From an uncultured Aquimarina sp. (GTDB taxonomy: Bacteria; Bacteroidota; Bacteroidia; Flavobacteriales; Flavobacteriaceae), in NCBI RefSeq assembly GCF_947492405.1, contig NZ_CANLMP010000004.1, positions 310,001-374,000 on the forward strand: 64,000 nucleotides of DNA, given 5' to 3'. The stretch's first letter is position 1. Each line of letters starts with the position of its first letter. The notes under the pieces are model-generated. The model ran no database searches. It was not told where the DNA came from and saw nothing but the letters and a program-made list of their open reading frames with translations. The position numbers and the translations under genes are program-made. This document shows, in pieces, positions 43,370 through 51,842 of this stretch.

Positions 43370-44915
43370 AGTTCCCGGTAAACTCAAAAGCCTTCTTCTT
43401 TTTCCCTGCTTTATCAATAAACCCAAAATGCTTTTGCTTATGTTTCCGCCAAGGTAAATTACCGACTACACTTTCTGGCACTTCTTCAAAATCATATAAT
43501 GTCCAGGATAAGTAATGGATATCTTGTTCCTGTATTATTTTCTGAAACTGCTCATGATAAGCAGCCTGTTTTTTTTCTGAAGTACCAAAAGGATTCCAAA
43601 ACTCTCGATTACTAGACACTCCAAATTCTTGTAAAACCAGAGGTTTATTTATTTTGCTATTCAATTCTTTGTATGTTTCTTCAAAAATATCAATATCTTG
43701 ATAGTAATGAAAAGAGACAAAATCTACCTCATCCTTCAAAATACCGCCTGATGTTATATCAGACCACCCAATAGTGACTAAATGATTTGAATCATATTGT
43801 TTTATTTGAAGTATCATTTCGCGCAGCCACGCTACTACGTTTTCTTTCCCTCTACTTTCAAAATCAAGATTAGGTTCATTTTTAACATCCCAGGCTAATA
43901 TCGCTCTATGATTCGTAAACGCTGTTGTTATCTGTTCTGCGTGACGATGTGTTAATGTCCAATCTAACACCGAGTAGTCGCCATAAAAGTCAAATAAGGT
44001 AACAATCACTTTTAAATCCTTAGCTTCAGCCAGATCTAATACTTGTTCTAATTTATGTAGTTTCTCATTTTTTACTGATGCTTTTCCAAAATCTTCATAC
44101 TGCAGAAAGATTCTAATGGTATTTAGCCCCATCGTTTTTATAATATCAAAATCCTTAGAAATTACATGTGTATTAAAGTCATCTCCAAACATATCCCAAG
44201 GTGTTTTTTGGGGATAATAATTAATTCCTTTGATTTGAAATTCTTGATTATCAACATAGATTTTAGTGCCGATCACTTTAACAAATCCATCCGTTTGCAG
44301 TATCTCTTTTGATGTTTGGGTTTTTTCTTTTACTAGATGTCGTATCCGCCAAAAACCATCTTCTAACAATAACATAACCTGATAATTCGACTGTATTTCA
44401 GTTTCTAGAAGAAGCTGATTTTTTTGATATATCTGTTGATATTCTTTTACATTTTTATCAGTCAAAACAGCTAACTGCCCATCTGCACTATAAAAATCCA
44501 ATGCTAGATTGTGGTTGGTGGTAGTTCCTTTTATAGAAATATTCTCTTGTTTATTTACCTCCAGGTTTTTTATGAGGTTTTGTTGTGCGCTAATTGTATA
44601 ATAATCATCAATTCCACTGGTCAAATTTGTCTGATATGCTACTTGACGCACGTACCAGGCATTTAGATAATCCTTTTCTATATCAAGTAATGTTTGCTTC
44701 TCTATAGGTCTGCCTGGATTGATAGTATCACTCCAAATTACTTTGGGAAGATATACTTGAGCTTTATCTAATGCTAAGTGCAACATCGAAGATCTATCTG
44801 CACCGGTATTGAGATATGACAATGTTTTACCAATCCCAAAAAGAATTAGTAGTACTATTCCTAGAAAAGAAGAAATGATTAAAGATCTATATATGTTTTT
44901 ATTCCAATTTGTCAT
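43368..44915 (-). CDS. membrane-anchored GH5-like glycoside hydrolase
   Basis: Protein of 515 residues with an N-terminal membrane segment (LIISSFLGIVLLILFGIGKTLSY). Residues ~210-500 form a GH5-like TIM barrel: GINYYPQ, NTIRIFLQY, acid/base Glu347 in AWDVKNEPNLD, HYYQDID, nucleophile Glu430 in LVLQEFGVS, and a terminal ISWTLYDF-like segment. Residues ~35-205 are an extra domain. It would cut a beta-linked polysaccharide on the periplasmic side, perhaps the product of this locus, as hydrolases in exopolysaccharide loci often do. It overlaps the Ig-like gene by 4 bp. Confidence 0.8.
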   Translation of the reverse strand: MTNWNKNIYRSLIISSFLGIVLLILFGIGKTLSYLNTGADRSSMLHLALDKAQVYLPKVIWSDTINPGRPIEKQTLLDIEKDYLNAWYVRQVAYQTNLTSGIDDYYTISAQQNLIKNLEVNKQENISIKGTTTNHNLALDFYSADGQLAVLTDKNVKEYQQIYQKNQLLLETEIQSNYQVMLLLEDGFWRIRHLVKEKTQTSKEILQTDGFVKVIGTKIYVDNQEFQIKGINYYPQKTPWDMFGDDFNTHVISKDFDIIKTMGLNTIRIFLQYEDFGKASVKNEKLHKLEQVLDLAEAKDLKVIVTLFDFYGDYSVLDWTLTHRHAEQITTAFTNHRAILAWDVKNEPNLDFESRGKENVVAWLREMILQIKQYDSNHLVTIGWSDITSGGILKDEVDFVSFHYYQDIDIFEETYKELNSKINKPLVLQEFGVSSNREFWNPFGTSEKKQAAYHEQFQKIIQEQDIHYLSWTLYDFEEVPESVVGNLPWRKHKQKHFGFIDKAGKKKKAFEFTGN

Positions 44916-46129
44916 TGTAATGGTATCTGCGAAAACTCTTTTTGAGCTCCTAAGGCTTTTATTTTTATAGTATACTCTCCTGAAGGGTAGAAATCTTTTT
45001 TAAGGATAAATCTAGCAATTCCATCAGATGACGTTTTGATTTTAGTTTCAACACTTTTATCATTTTCTATTTTTAAAGTCACTATTGCCCCATCTGGGAT
45101 TAATTGTTCCATAAAACTTAACAACGGGCCAACGATAATCTCACGATTATTCTCAGAAAACTTCACCTTAAGATCATTAAGAACCGCCGCATATTCGAGT
45201 TGTATTACATTGCTTTTTGCAATCCCGGGAATAAAAGCTGTTATTTCCCATATATCCTGATGATCTGGATGTAGCATTTTGCCTATAGCTTGACCATTCA
45301 CGGTGCTACCTTGTGTTTGTAAAATAGTTCCGTTTTTATTTTTGACTTTAAATTCAACCAAAGTACCATCACTCACAATATTTCCGTAATCATCTTTGAG
45401 TGTAGATGTGATAAATTTGGTAATTTGATTTCCATCTGCATATGAATGCCTTCGTTTACTACTGATCTGAAAATCTTGAGGCAATGAAGGAAATATCTCA
45501 ACCGAAAATTCTTTTGAAGCCACCTCTTTAACTTTTGATGATATTAATAATCTCCCAGATTGTTCATAAGAGAATATGTTTACCCAACCTATCATATCCT
45601 TACTATACAAATCTTCTTCTTTTTTAGTATCCAAGAACTGATGCTTGAAACGCATTGCAGTACTATCTGGCAACGGATTATCATATACATCAGTAGGTAC
45701 AACTACTTGCATTGTATAATCTGTTCCTCCGGCTATAATACTTGGTGGTCCAACATAAGATTCTAATTGTACAGGACTTGTAGTATTAGTTTTAACTTCT
45801 ATTGTGTCTTCTAGTATTATTTTAGAATTATGCAGCAGCATATAATATATGATCCCTTTTTTATTGGAAATAAACTCAGGTAATATATAGCGTGCTGTAT
45901 CAGACTCCAATACTGTACTACCAAATGAAGCATGTAAAAAAAGTTGAGTTTTAGCCGGAATATTCAGCTTAAAATTTAATGAAATCGTCTCTCCTGCTTC
46001 AAATACCTTCTGTTTAGTTTCTATAACTGCCGATACTTGCCTAGGAATTTTTAATACTGCTGTAAAACCAATACAACATACAAGAAATATGGGTAACCAA
46101 AAGATAATATGTTTTCGTTCTAAACTCAT
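44912..46129 (-). CDS. membrane-anchored protein with bacterial Ig-like domains
   Basis: Protein of 405 residues with a single N-terminal hydrophobic segment (IIFWLPIFLVCCIGFTAVL), then three or four beta-sandwich domains with invasin-like linkers (AGGTDYTMQVVVPTDVYDNPLPDST, LKDDYGNIVSDGTLVEFKVKNKNG, PSGEYTIKIKALG). No catalytic motif. It probably spans the periplasm and may bind or guide the polysaccharide. Its 4-bp overlap with the hydrolase gene and single-base overlap with the preceding PTPS-related gene place it in one three-gene operon. Confidence 0.7.
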   Translation of the reverse strand: MSLERKHIIFWLPIFLVCCIGFTAVLKIPRQVSAVIETKQKVFEAGETISLNFKLNIPAKTQLFLHASFGSTVLESDTARYILPEFISNKKGIIYYMLLHNSKIILEDTIEVKTNTTSPVQLESYVGPPSIIAGGTDYTMQVVVPTDVYDNPLPDSTAMRFKHQFLDTKKEEDLYSKDMIGWVNIFSYEQSGRLLISSKVKEVASKEFSVEIFPSLPQDFQISSKRRHSYADGNQITKFITSTLKDDYGNIVSDGTLVEFKVKNKNGTILQTQGSTVNGQAIGKMLHPDHQDIWEITAFIPGIAKSNVIQLEYAAVLNDLKVKFSENNREIIVGPLLSFMEQLIPDGAIVTLKIENDKSVETKIKTSSDGIARFILKKDFYPSGEYTIKIKALGAQKEFSQIPLQ

Positions 46130-49100
46130 TAATTTATAGAAGCTATATATGTATTTATTTCTATTTTAATATAATTAAATCCTTTACCGTTTACAGATAA
46201 AAGTTGATCATATAGTTGTCCTTGATCTCGACTAGGAACTATCTTTTTACTGATTTCGGCATTTGATAACCCATTCACAAAAACAAAATCTAAGTCTTCG
46301 TTTATTAATTCCAAAGGAGAAATATCCAACAATGAGTAAGAAAAAAACTGCTTTCGTTGTGGTCGTATTCCTTCCTCAAGATATTGATGATCCACCCAAA
46401 GCAATTTCTTATTAGTATCATAATACGAAATCAATAATTGTGGAATCGTAACTTCTTGCAATCCTGAATTAAAAAGAAATCCGTTTATTTTATTCTCTTG
46501 TATTGAAATATCATTAACTGCAATTTCCTTATATAAGTCAGTGGTCGCTACATTTCCCGCACATTGAAGATTAAACTTTTGAGGAATATCTTCTAAACTT
46601 ACTGCTGTAAACTGATCCGGATTAAACGTTTTTGGTTTTGACTCGTTATCATTCATCCAGGCAATACCTTCAAAATTAATACGAAAACTAGTAGTTTCCT
46701 TTGGCATCAGTTTATGTTTCATTTGATGTTTTACATTATAAGCCGCTAATTTCTTATCTTCTTTACCGTATAATGTTCCTGTAACAATGACATCTGCTGG
46801 TACATTATCCACATTCTGTAATTCTCCAACAATACTATACCGTTGTTGATGTTTAACGATTTTTGCTGTAAGAACTTCTAAAACGGGTTGTTTAAGTACA
46901 TCTTCATGATATGTTTGCTCAGAGGTTATTCTGCGACGTCCGTGATTATAAAACGCTGTTCTGTTCTCAGCAAACAATTGATCTGGTGGGATATCTAAAT
47001 CATAAGCTACGGGATGTAAATACCAATCTCCTTGTCGCTTTACCAATTCATGATAAAATGTTTTATCTATTTTTTCTAAGGGAGTTATCCATTTTGTAAT
47101 TGCTTTGACTTTGGCTGTACTATCAGTTTGCTCCGTAACTTTTGTTACTATTTCATCCAATTTCGCATAAGAGCTAAGTAATCCATCTGCAACCGAAACT
47201 TCGAGCATATATTGATCAAGAGCCTTGTTACTTTGAGGATCTAAATAAGAATAAGCCCGTTTAAATTCCTTAAAATCTAACGCATCATAGTATGCCGCTA
47301 TAACATTTTTGGGGCTAATTTGTGTTGCATTTTTAATATAAAATGCATACATCCCAAAACCAAAAATTAATAGGATTACAAAACTCCAAGTATGGGATAT
47401 TCTTACTAGGTTGCGGCTAAACTTATGATAAGATAGTCCATGTTTTAAATACTCAGGAACGCCTAATTTCGATGACTTAAGTATTCGTATCCAAAGCATC
47501 TGAATATTTAACACAAAAGCTAATATGGCTGTTCCCACAGGAATCAATCCCCACATTAATTTTTGAAATACAGGCACTTCATCTTTAGGCAATATGGTAG
47601 ATAAAGGTGGTACATTGAGTTTTTCCCAAACCATAATTCCGTTTTCTAATTGTTGTAATCGTTGCCATCCACAGAAATACAAAATTGGATCATAGAATTT
47701 ATCATTCGAAAACACATATTTTAAACTATACTTTTCTGGCACTGTTAGAAATTGTTGTAGAGAACCAATACCTTCTACTCCTCTAAATTTTGAGTTTTCT
47801 AGTCTTTCTACTGCTCTGGTAGTCAGTTCGGGTAATCTTCTTGCAGAATGGTAATTTCCATCAACGGTCATGGCTTGTGTTTGGGTAGATAACCAAGCCA
47901 TCTGATCTCCAAACCCCAAAGGCAAATATCGCCAATGATCATGTTGATCTTGTTTTAAGAAATTAACGATCGGTAACATTTTTAGTTTTTGGGGTTGCGA
48001 AGGTCTAAAATACCCTAGACTCATTGTAAATACTGCAGTAAAAATAAATGCTCCAACCAAAAGCCCTCCTAAGAGTCTATGATATATACTTCCAAATTTC
48101 TGCTGAATGTATTGTTTTAAATCACCTTCTATAAACCGAAAAGCAAACTCCCCGAACATCGGCAATGCCATAATAGAGGCCCAGAGCGTAAATCTATCTA
48201 AGGTAAGAATATTAAATGCATTCTCACCAAGTATCATTCTTGGGATAGGTGTTGTACCTCCCGTTCCAAGAATGGTTAGTAAAGAAATAGATAAACCAAA
48301 AAATAAGTATCGCTTACTAAAAAATCGATACCATATATAAGGAAGTATGAATAACATAATCCCCCACGGTATCAAAAAGAATACTAATCCCGAAGACGTA
48401 ACCTCCAGAAAATTATCTCTTGATCCATGCGGTATTGGAACCTGTGTAATCGGGTTATTTTTGGTATTAATCCAATAGGGTAAAATACAAACAATAATTA
48501 ATACCAGAGATCCAATCCCAAAACTTACAATTCTTTTAAACAACTTAAAAAAAGTAGAAAGAAAAACAGAAAAGGTAACCTTCTTAAATGCAATAACCTT
48601 GTCTTTTGAGACATCCATAATTACCATACCAATCAAGGGAAAAATAAAAAATACCATTCCGAAGATTGGAGTTACGTGATGGGAGGTAACTGTAACTGCA
48701 ATTAAGCTAAGTGAAGTGATCAAATATCTATATGCTCCCGTTTTAATCCACAAGTAAATCTCTGGTAAGGCATGCATTAAAATTGAAATACCTACAATAC
48801 TAGGTAATTGTCCAAAAATATGTAGCGTCTCTACAAAAGAAGAAGAAAAAACAGCAAGAATAGCAGCATAACCAGCAACAGTTCTATTAGAAGTTAACAG
48901 TAGCGTGAATCGATATATACCAGTAATAAAAAGTATAACCGCTATGATGCCTACTCCAAACAAACCAAACTTTAACCCTCCTATATAAGATAACAATGCA
49001 ATAGTCTGATGTACTAGAGGCGGATATCCCATCACGGTAAATCCAGTATACCAGCTATAATTCCAAGGATCAAACCAACTATTAGCATAGTGATCTGCAA

Positions 49101-49356
49101 AAAATAGATGAATCAAAGCATCATAAGTTGATTCCAGCGTAAAGAAGATAGTGGTCCCGTGAAAAACGACACCTATTAGCAATGCACTTATCAAATACTT
49201 ATTTGTAATTTTTTTCTCTATATCCAAAGTATATTTTTTTCTGATAATGAATTCCTGCCATAAAGAAATAATCATCCAGTGACAACCATAATAACACACA
49301 GTAGGGAATTCTACTCCAATATACAACAAAGGTTTTGGTTTAGACGAATGGTACAT
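46129..49356 (-). CDS. PTPS-related large membrane protein, probable glycosyltransferase or glycan assembly factor
   Basis: Protein of up to 1075 residues. The N-terminal ~600 residues hold about 12 helices with the 6-pyruvoyl-tetrahydropterin synthase-related pattern YDALIHLFFADHYANSWFDPWNYSW and YTGFTVMGYPPLVHQ, which also suggests a GT-C-like membrane transferase. A further helix (~650) leads to a C-terminal domain with an NTF2-like segment (VIAAYYDALDFKEFKRAYSYL). The first 27 residues have unusual Cys/His content and overlap a box-like sequence; ATG 49275 (MIISLWQEF) is a plausible real start. It is likely the polymer-building or modifying enzyme of the locus. Confidence 0.65.
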   Translation of the reverse strand: MYHSSKPKPLLYIGVEFPTVCYYGCHWMIISLWQEFIIRKKYTLDIEKKITNKYLISALLIGVVFHGTTIFFTLESTYDALIHLFFADHYANSWFDPWNYSWYTGFTVMGYPPLVHQTIALLSYIGGLKFGLFGVGIIAVILFITGIYRFTLLLTSNRTVAGYAAILAVFSSSFVETLHIFGQLPSIVGISILMHALPEIYLWIKTGAYRYLITSLSLIAVTVTSHHVTPIFGMVFFIFPLIGMVIMDVSKDKVIAFKKVTFSVFLSTFFKLFKRIVSFGIGSLVLIIVCILPYWINTKNNPITQVPIPHGSRDNFLEVTSSGLVFFLIPWGIMLFILPYIWYRFFSKRYLFFGLSISLLTILGTGGTTPIPRMILGENAFNILTLDRFTLWASIMALPMFGEFAFRFIEGDLKQYIQQKFGSIYHRLLGGLLVGAFIFTAVFTMSLGYFRPSQPQKLKMLPIVNFLKQDQHDHWRYLPLGFGDQMAWLSTQTQAMTVDGNYHSARRLPELTTRAVERLENSKFRGVEGIGSLQQFLTVPEKYSLKYVFSNDKFYDPILYFCGWQRLQQLENGIMVWEKLNVPPLSTILPKDEVPVFQKLMWGLIPVGTAILAFVLNIQMLWIRILKSSKLGVPEYLKHGLSYHKFSRNLVRISHTWSFVILLIFGFGMYAFYIKNATQISPKNVIAAYYDALDFKEFKRAYSYLDPQSNKALDQYMLEVSVADGLLSSYAKLDEIVTKVTEQTDSTAKVKAITKWITPLEKIDKTFYHELVKRQGDWYLHPVAYDLDIPPDQLFAENRTAFYNHGRRRITSEQTYHEDVLKQPVLEVLTAKIVKHQQRYSIVGELQNVDNVPADVIVTGTLYGKEDKKLAAYNVKHQMKHKLMPKETTSFRINFEGIAWMNDNESKPKTFNPDQFTAVSLEDIPQKFNLQCAGNVATTDLYKEIAVNDISIQENKINGFLFNSGLQEVTIPQLLISYYDTNKKLLWVDHQYLEEGIRPQRKQFFSYSLLDISPLELINEDLDFVFVNGLSNAEISKKIVPSRDQGQLYDQLLSVNGKGFNYIKIEINTYIASIN

Positions 49357-49370
49357 CTATCGATAAAAAC

Positions 49371-49439
49371 CATTCATCGACAGCAATTTTCCACTCATCG
49401 AAATTCATCCTTTTTGAGCGTCAATCGCTGCTAATTTCG
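49371..49439 (+). promoter_or_regulatory. LytTR-type direct repeat and promoter of the GT2 gene
   Basis: CATTCATCGA (49371-49380) and CACTCATCGA (49392-49401) start 21 bp apart; TAATTTCG (49432-49439) begins 31 bp after the second repeat and is one base from TAnnTTTG; it is followed by AGGTGTAATC, close to the other promoters. The ATG is at 49465. Confidence 0.75.
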
Positions 49440-49464
49440 AGGTGTAATCCCAAAATAATCTACT

Positions 49465-50286
49465 ATGAAAACTGGAATCATCATACCGTGTTATAATGAA
49501 GAAAAGAGGTTAAATGTAACGGCATTCTTAGACTTCATAAATAAAGAAAACGAATTCCATTTATGTTTTGTAAATGATGGAAGCAAAGACGATACCATCT
49601 CTGTATTAAAAAAAATACAATCCGAAAACCCTATTAAAGTTAGTGTTATCGATATAAAAAAGAATGCGGGTAAGGCTGCAGCGGTTAGAGCTGGTGCCAG
49701 ATATCTTCATAGTAGAGGTGATATTACTTTTATTGGGTTTATTGATGCCGATTTGTCTACAGATTTTGAGGACTTTGATGGGCTTCTAAAAACCTTAAAA
49801 ACTAACAACAAATTAAGTATGGTATTTGGATCACGAGCAAAGAATGCATCTGAAGCCATAGAAAAAAATTCTGTAAGAGCCGTTTTCTCAAAAATTGTGA
49901 AGATGTTAGTATTCTTCATCTTAAGATTACCAATAGAAGACACTCAATGTGGTGCTAAAGTATTTAGAGCAAAGCTTGTTCCTATATTATTTAAAAGAAA
50001 CTTCTTTAGCCGATGGTTATTTGATGTAGAAATGTTTTTAAGAATGAAAAAACACTTTGGCAAAGTAATAATCCTAAACAAAATCTATGAACAACCATTA
50101 CAAAGATGGGTACATATGGAGGACTCAAAACTTGGGATTAAAGATTCACTAGAGATTCCTTACAGATTATTATCAATATGGTTCAATTATAATGTATTAC
50201 AAAATTTAAGGTATTCTGATTCTGTTCAAATAACTGAACCCGTAATAGAAATATTTGGGATGCCAGTAACAGCTTTGGTAGCATAA
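49465..50286 (+). CDS. GT2-family glycosyltransferase
   Basis: Protein of 273 residues, GT-A fold, resembling dolichyl-phosphate mannosyltransferase-type enzymes: IIIPCYNEEKR at the start, CFVNDGSKDDT, KKNAGKAAAVRAGARYL, IDADLSTDF as the metal-binding DxD-like motif and EDTQCGAKVF, FDVEMFLRMKK later. It lacks C-terminal membrane helices, so it may be cytosolic. It would supply or transfer a sugar for the adjacent polysaccharide pathway. Its promoter holds LytTR-type repeats. Confidence 0.85.
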   Translation: MKTGIIIPCYNEEKRLNVTAFLDFINKENEFHLCFVNDGSKDDTISVLKKIQSENPIKVSVIDIKKNAGKAAAVRAGARYLHSRGDITFIGFIDADLSTDFEDFDGLLKTLKTNNKLSMVFGSRAKNASEAIEKNSVRAVFSKIVKMLVFFILRLPIEDTQCGAKVFRAKLVPILFKRNFFSRWLFDVEMFLRMKKHFGKVIILNKIYEQPLQRWVHMEDSKLGIKDSLEIPYRLLSIWFNYNVLQNLRYSDSVQITEPVIEIFGMPVTALVA

Positions 50287-50312
50287 CTCATAATCTCCTA
50301 AAACTGATTACC

Positions 50313-50511
50313 ATGATCAATTATCCAATCAAATTCGAGCCTATCTTAAAAGAAAAAATATGGGATTGTAGCAAACTTAAAAATGTACTTTATAAAAACA
50401 CAATACTTAATAATGTCGGATAAAGCTGGTAACTATGCTCATGTAATCATTAAAGAAAAATACAAATATCAGTTAAAACAAAATGATCTAAAAAATACGC
50501 TACAGCCTTAA
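50313..50511 (+). pseudogene. manA: decayed 5' fragment of a type I mannose-6-phosphate isomerase gene
   Basis: The first 36 codons (MINYPIKFEPILKEKIW..., ending NNVG) match the N-terminus of type I phosphomannose isomerases. The next codon is TAA, followed by AGCTGG, where the family has GESW (GAA to TAA). A shifted frame from ~50416 reads SDKAGNYAHVI, as expected of the next segment, and ends at 50511. The rest of the gene (about 250 codons) is absent. It lies just after the GT2 gene and probably once supplied mannose units. Confidence 0.6.
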
Positions 50512-50555
50512 GAAGTAACCAAAGAAGATTCTTTTTTTATCAATGCAGGAAAAAA

Positions 50556-51752
50556 TCAAATTAATTCCTTTCTTATCTCATTACTTATACTATCCTGATT
50601 AGATTTGATAATATTTTTCTTTTTATACTTTCTCCCATACCATAGCAAAACACCACTCACAGGCAGTGAAGCACAAATAAAACTTACCAAAAAAGCAATA
50701 ATCTTCCCGGCAATACCTCCTATTGCCCCTATATGAATATCATAATTCATACGGATTACTTTATCTGCAAATTTTGCATTCTTGTATTTACCATAGATAC
50801 TAGGAGTCTCTATTTCTTGTAAGGTATTCTGATCAAAGAAAAGGTAATCCATATTATAATATAGACCTTTAGAATTACTTACTTCTACAAGAATTGATGT
50901 AGAATCATTTTCGGGATAATGTAATTCGAATGTTTTAGCGTCCGTATACTTTTTTTGTAACATAGGAATGAGTTGATCATAAATAGGCGTATCATCCGGT
51001 TTCTGATTGTATACACTTTCACTATTAGGGATGATAAATTGTGGAGCTTTATCACCTCCAGTAGCTTTATATGCAATGAAATAAAACCAATTAAAAGCCA
51101 TCACACAACCGGTAAATGCTAGAATCAACCCAAATGAAGATATATAGAACCCTGTAACGGTATGTAAATCAAAATTTTTACGTTTCCATTTTGTTTTACT
51201 ATTCCAATCAAATTTTAATCTCTGACGCCAATTTTTTTTATTTTTTGGCCACCAAAGAAAAAGTCCGCTTATCAAGATTATTAAAAATAATAAAATGGAA
51301 TATGATACTATTCTGGAACCAATGGCATCCGGCAACCATAATCGTAAATGACCTTTTAATATAAAACCAAAAAAGCCAGTATCATTATCTATTCTTTTAA
51401 TGAATTCACCGGAATATGGATTTAAAAAAACACTATGGTAAAACACTTCAGGTTCTGCTTCATAAAAAACAACTTCTATAGCTTCGTTTGGTTTACCATA
51501 AATGACCCCATGAATTGTTTTATTAGGTATAACTTCTTCTGCAATATGTCTTACAGAAGATGATGTTATAAATTTTTTATTTTCAATAGTCACATATTTA
51601 TAATCATCATAAAACCCTTCAATTTCTTCTTTAAAAACCCATAAACAACCAGTAATGGAAACAATAAAAAGTACTACGCCTGTAACTAATCCTAGTATTT
51701 TATGAATTTGTAAAATCCTTTTACGTTTATTATTTCTTTTTTTTCTTGTCAT
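50556..51752 (-). CDS. PepSY-associated membrane protein, iron-siderophore reductase-like
   Basis: Protein of 398 residues with a PepSY-TM architecture: an N-terminal helix (LQIHKILGLVTGVVLFIVSITGCLWVF) after a very basic segment, a large extracytoplasmic region with PepSY-like HGVIYGKPNEAIEVVF, and further helices with FDLHTVTGFYISSFGLILAFTG and SFICASLPVSGVLLWYGRK. Conserved His residues (IHK, LHTVTG, YDIHIG) could hold heme. Such proteins are proposed to reduce ferric siderophores. It is transcribed with, or just downstream of, the DUF4374 lipoprotein and TonB receptor genes. Confidence 0.75.
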   Translation of the reverse strand: MTRKKRNNKRKRILQIHKILGLVTGVVLFIVSITGCLWVFKEEIEGFYDDYKYVTIENKKFITSSSVRHIAEEVIPNKTIHGVIYGKPNEAIEVVFYEAEPEVFYHSVFLNPYSGEFIKRIDNDTGFFGFILKGHLRLWLPDAIGSRIVSYSILLFLIILISGLFLWWPKNKKNWRQRLKFDWNSKTKWKRKNFDLHTVTGFYISSFGLILAFTGCVMAFNWFYFIAYKATGGDKAPQFIIPNSESVYNQKPDDTPIYDQLIPMLQKKYTDAKTFELHYPENDSTSILVEVSNSKGLYYNMDYLFFDQNTLQEIETPSIYGKYKNAKFADKVIRMNYDIHIGAIGGIAGKIIAFLVSFICASLPVSGVLLWYGRKYKKKNIIKSNQDSISNEIRKELI

Positions 51753-51842
51753 TTATGGGTTTGGATATAAATGGGGTTTAAAAACAGTTACTTATTTCTA
51801 ATTATAAATGTTTATCGGAGTCTCTTTCCTAAGAAAATTTGG

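Noticed and set aside
37850..50286. Calling the locus a standard Pel operon
   Set aside because: Only the TPR porin, GT4 and flippase classes match; PelA, PelC, PelD and PelE signatures are missing and extra genes are present.
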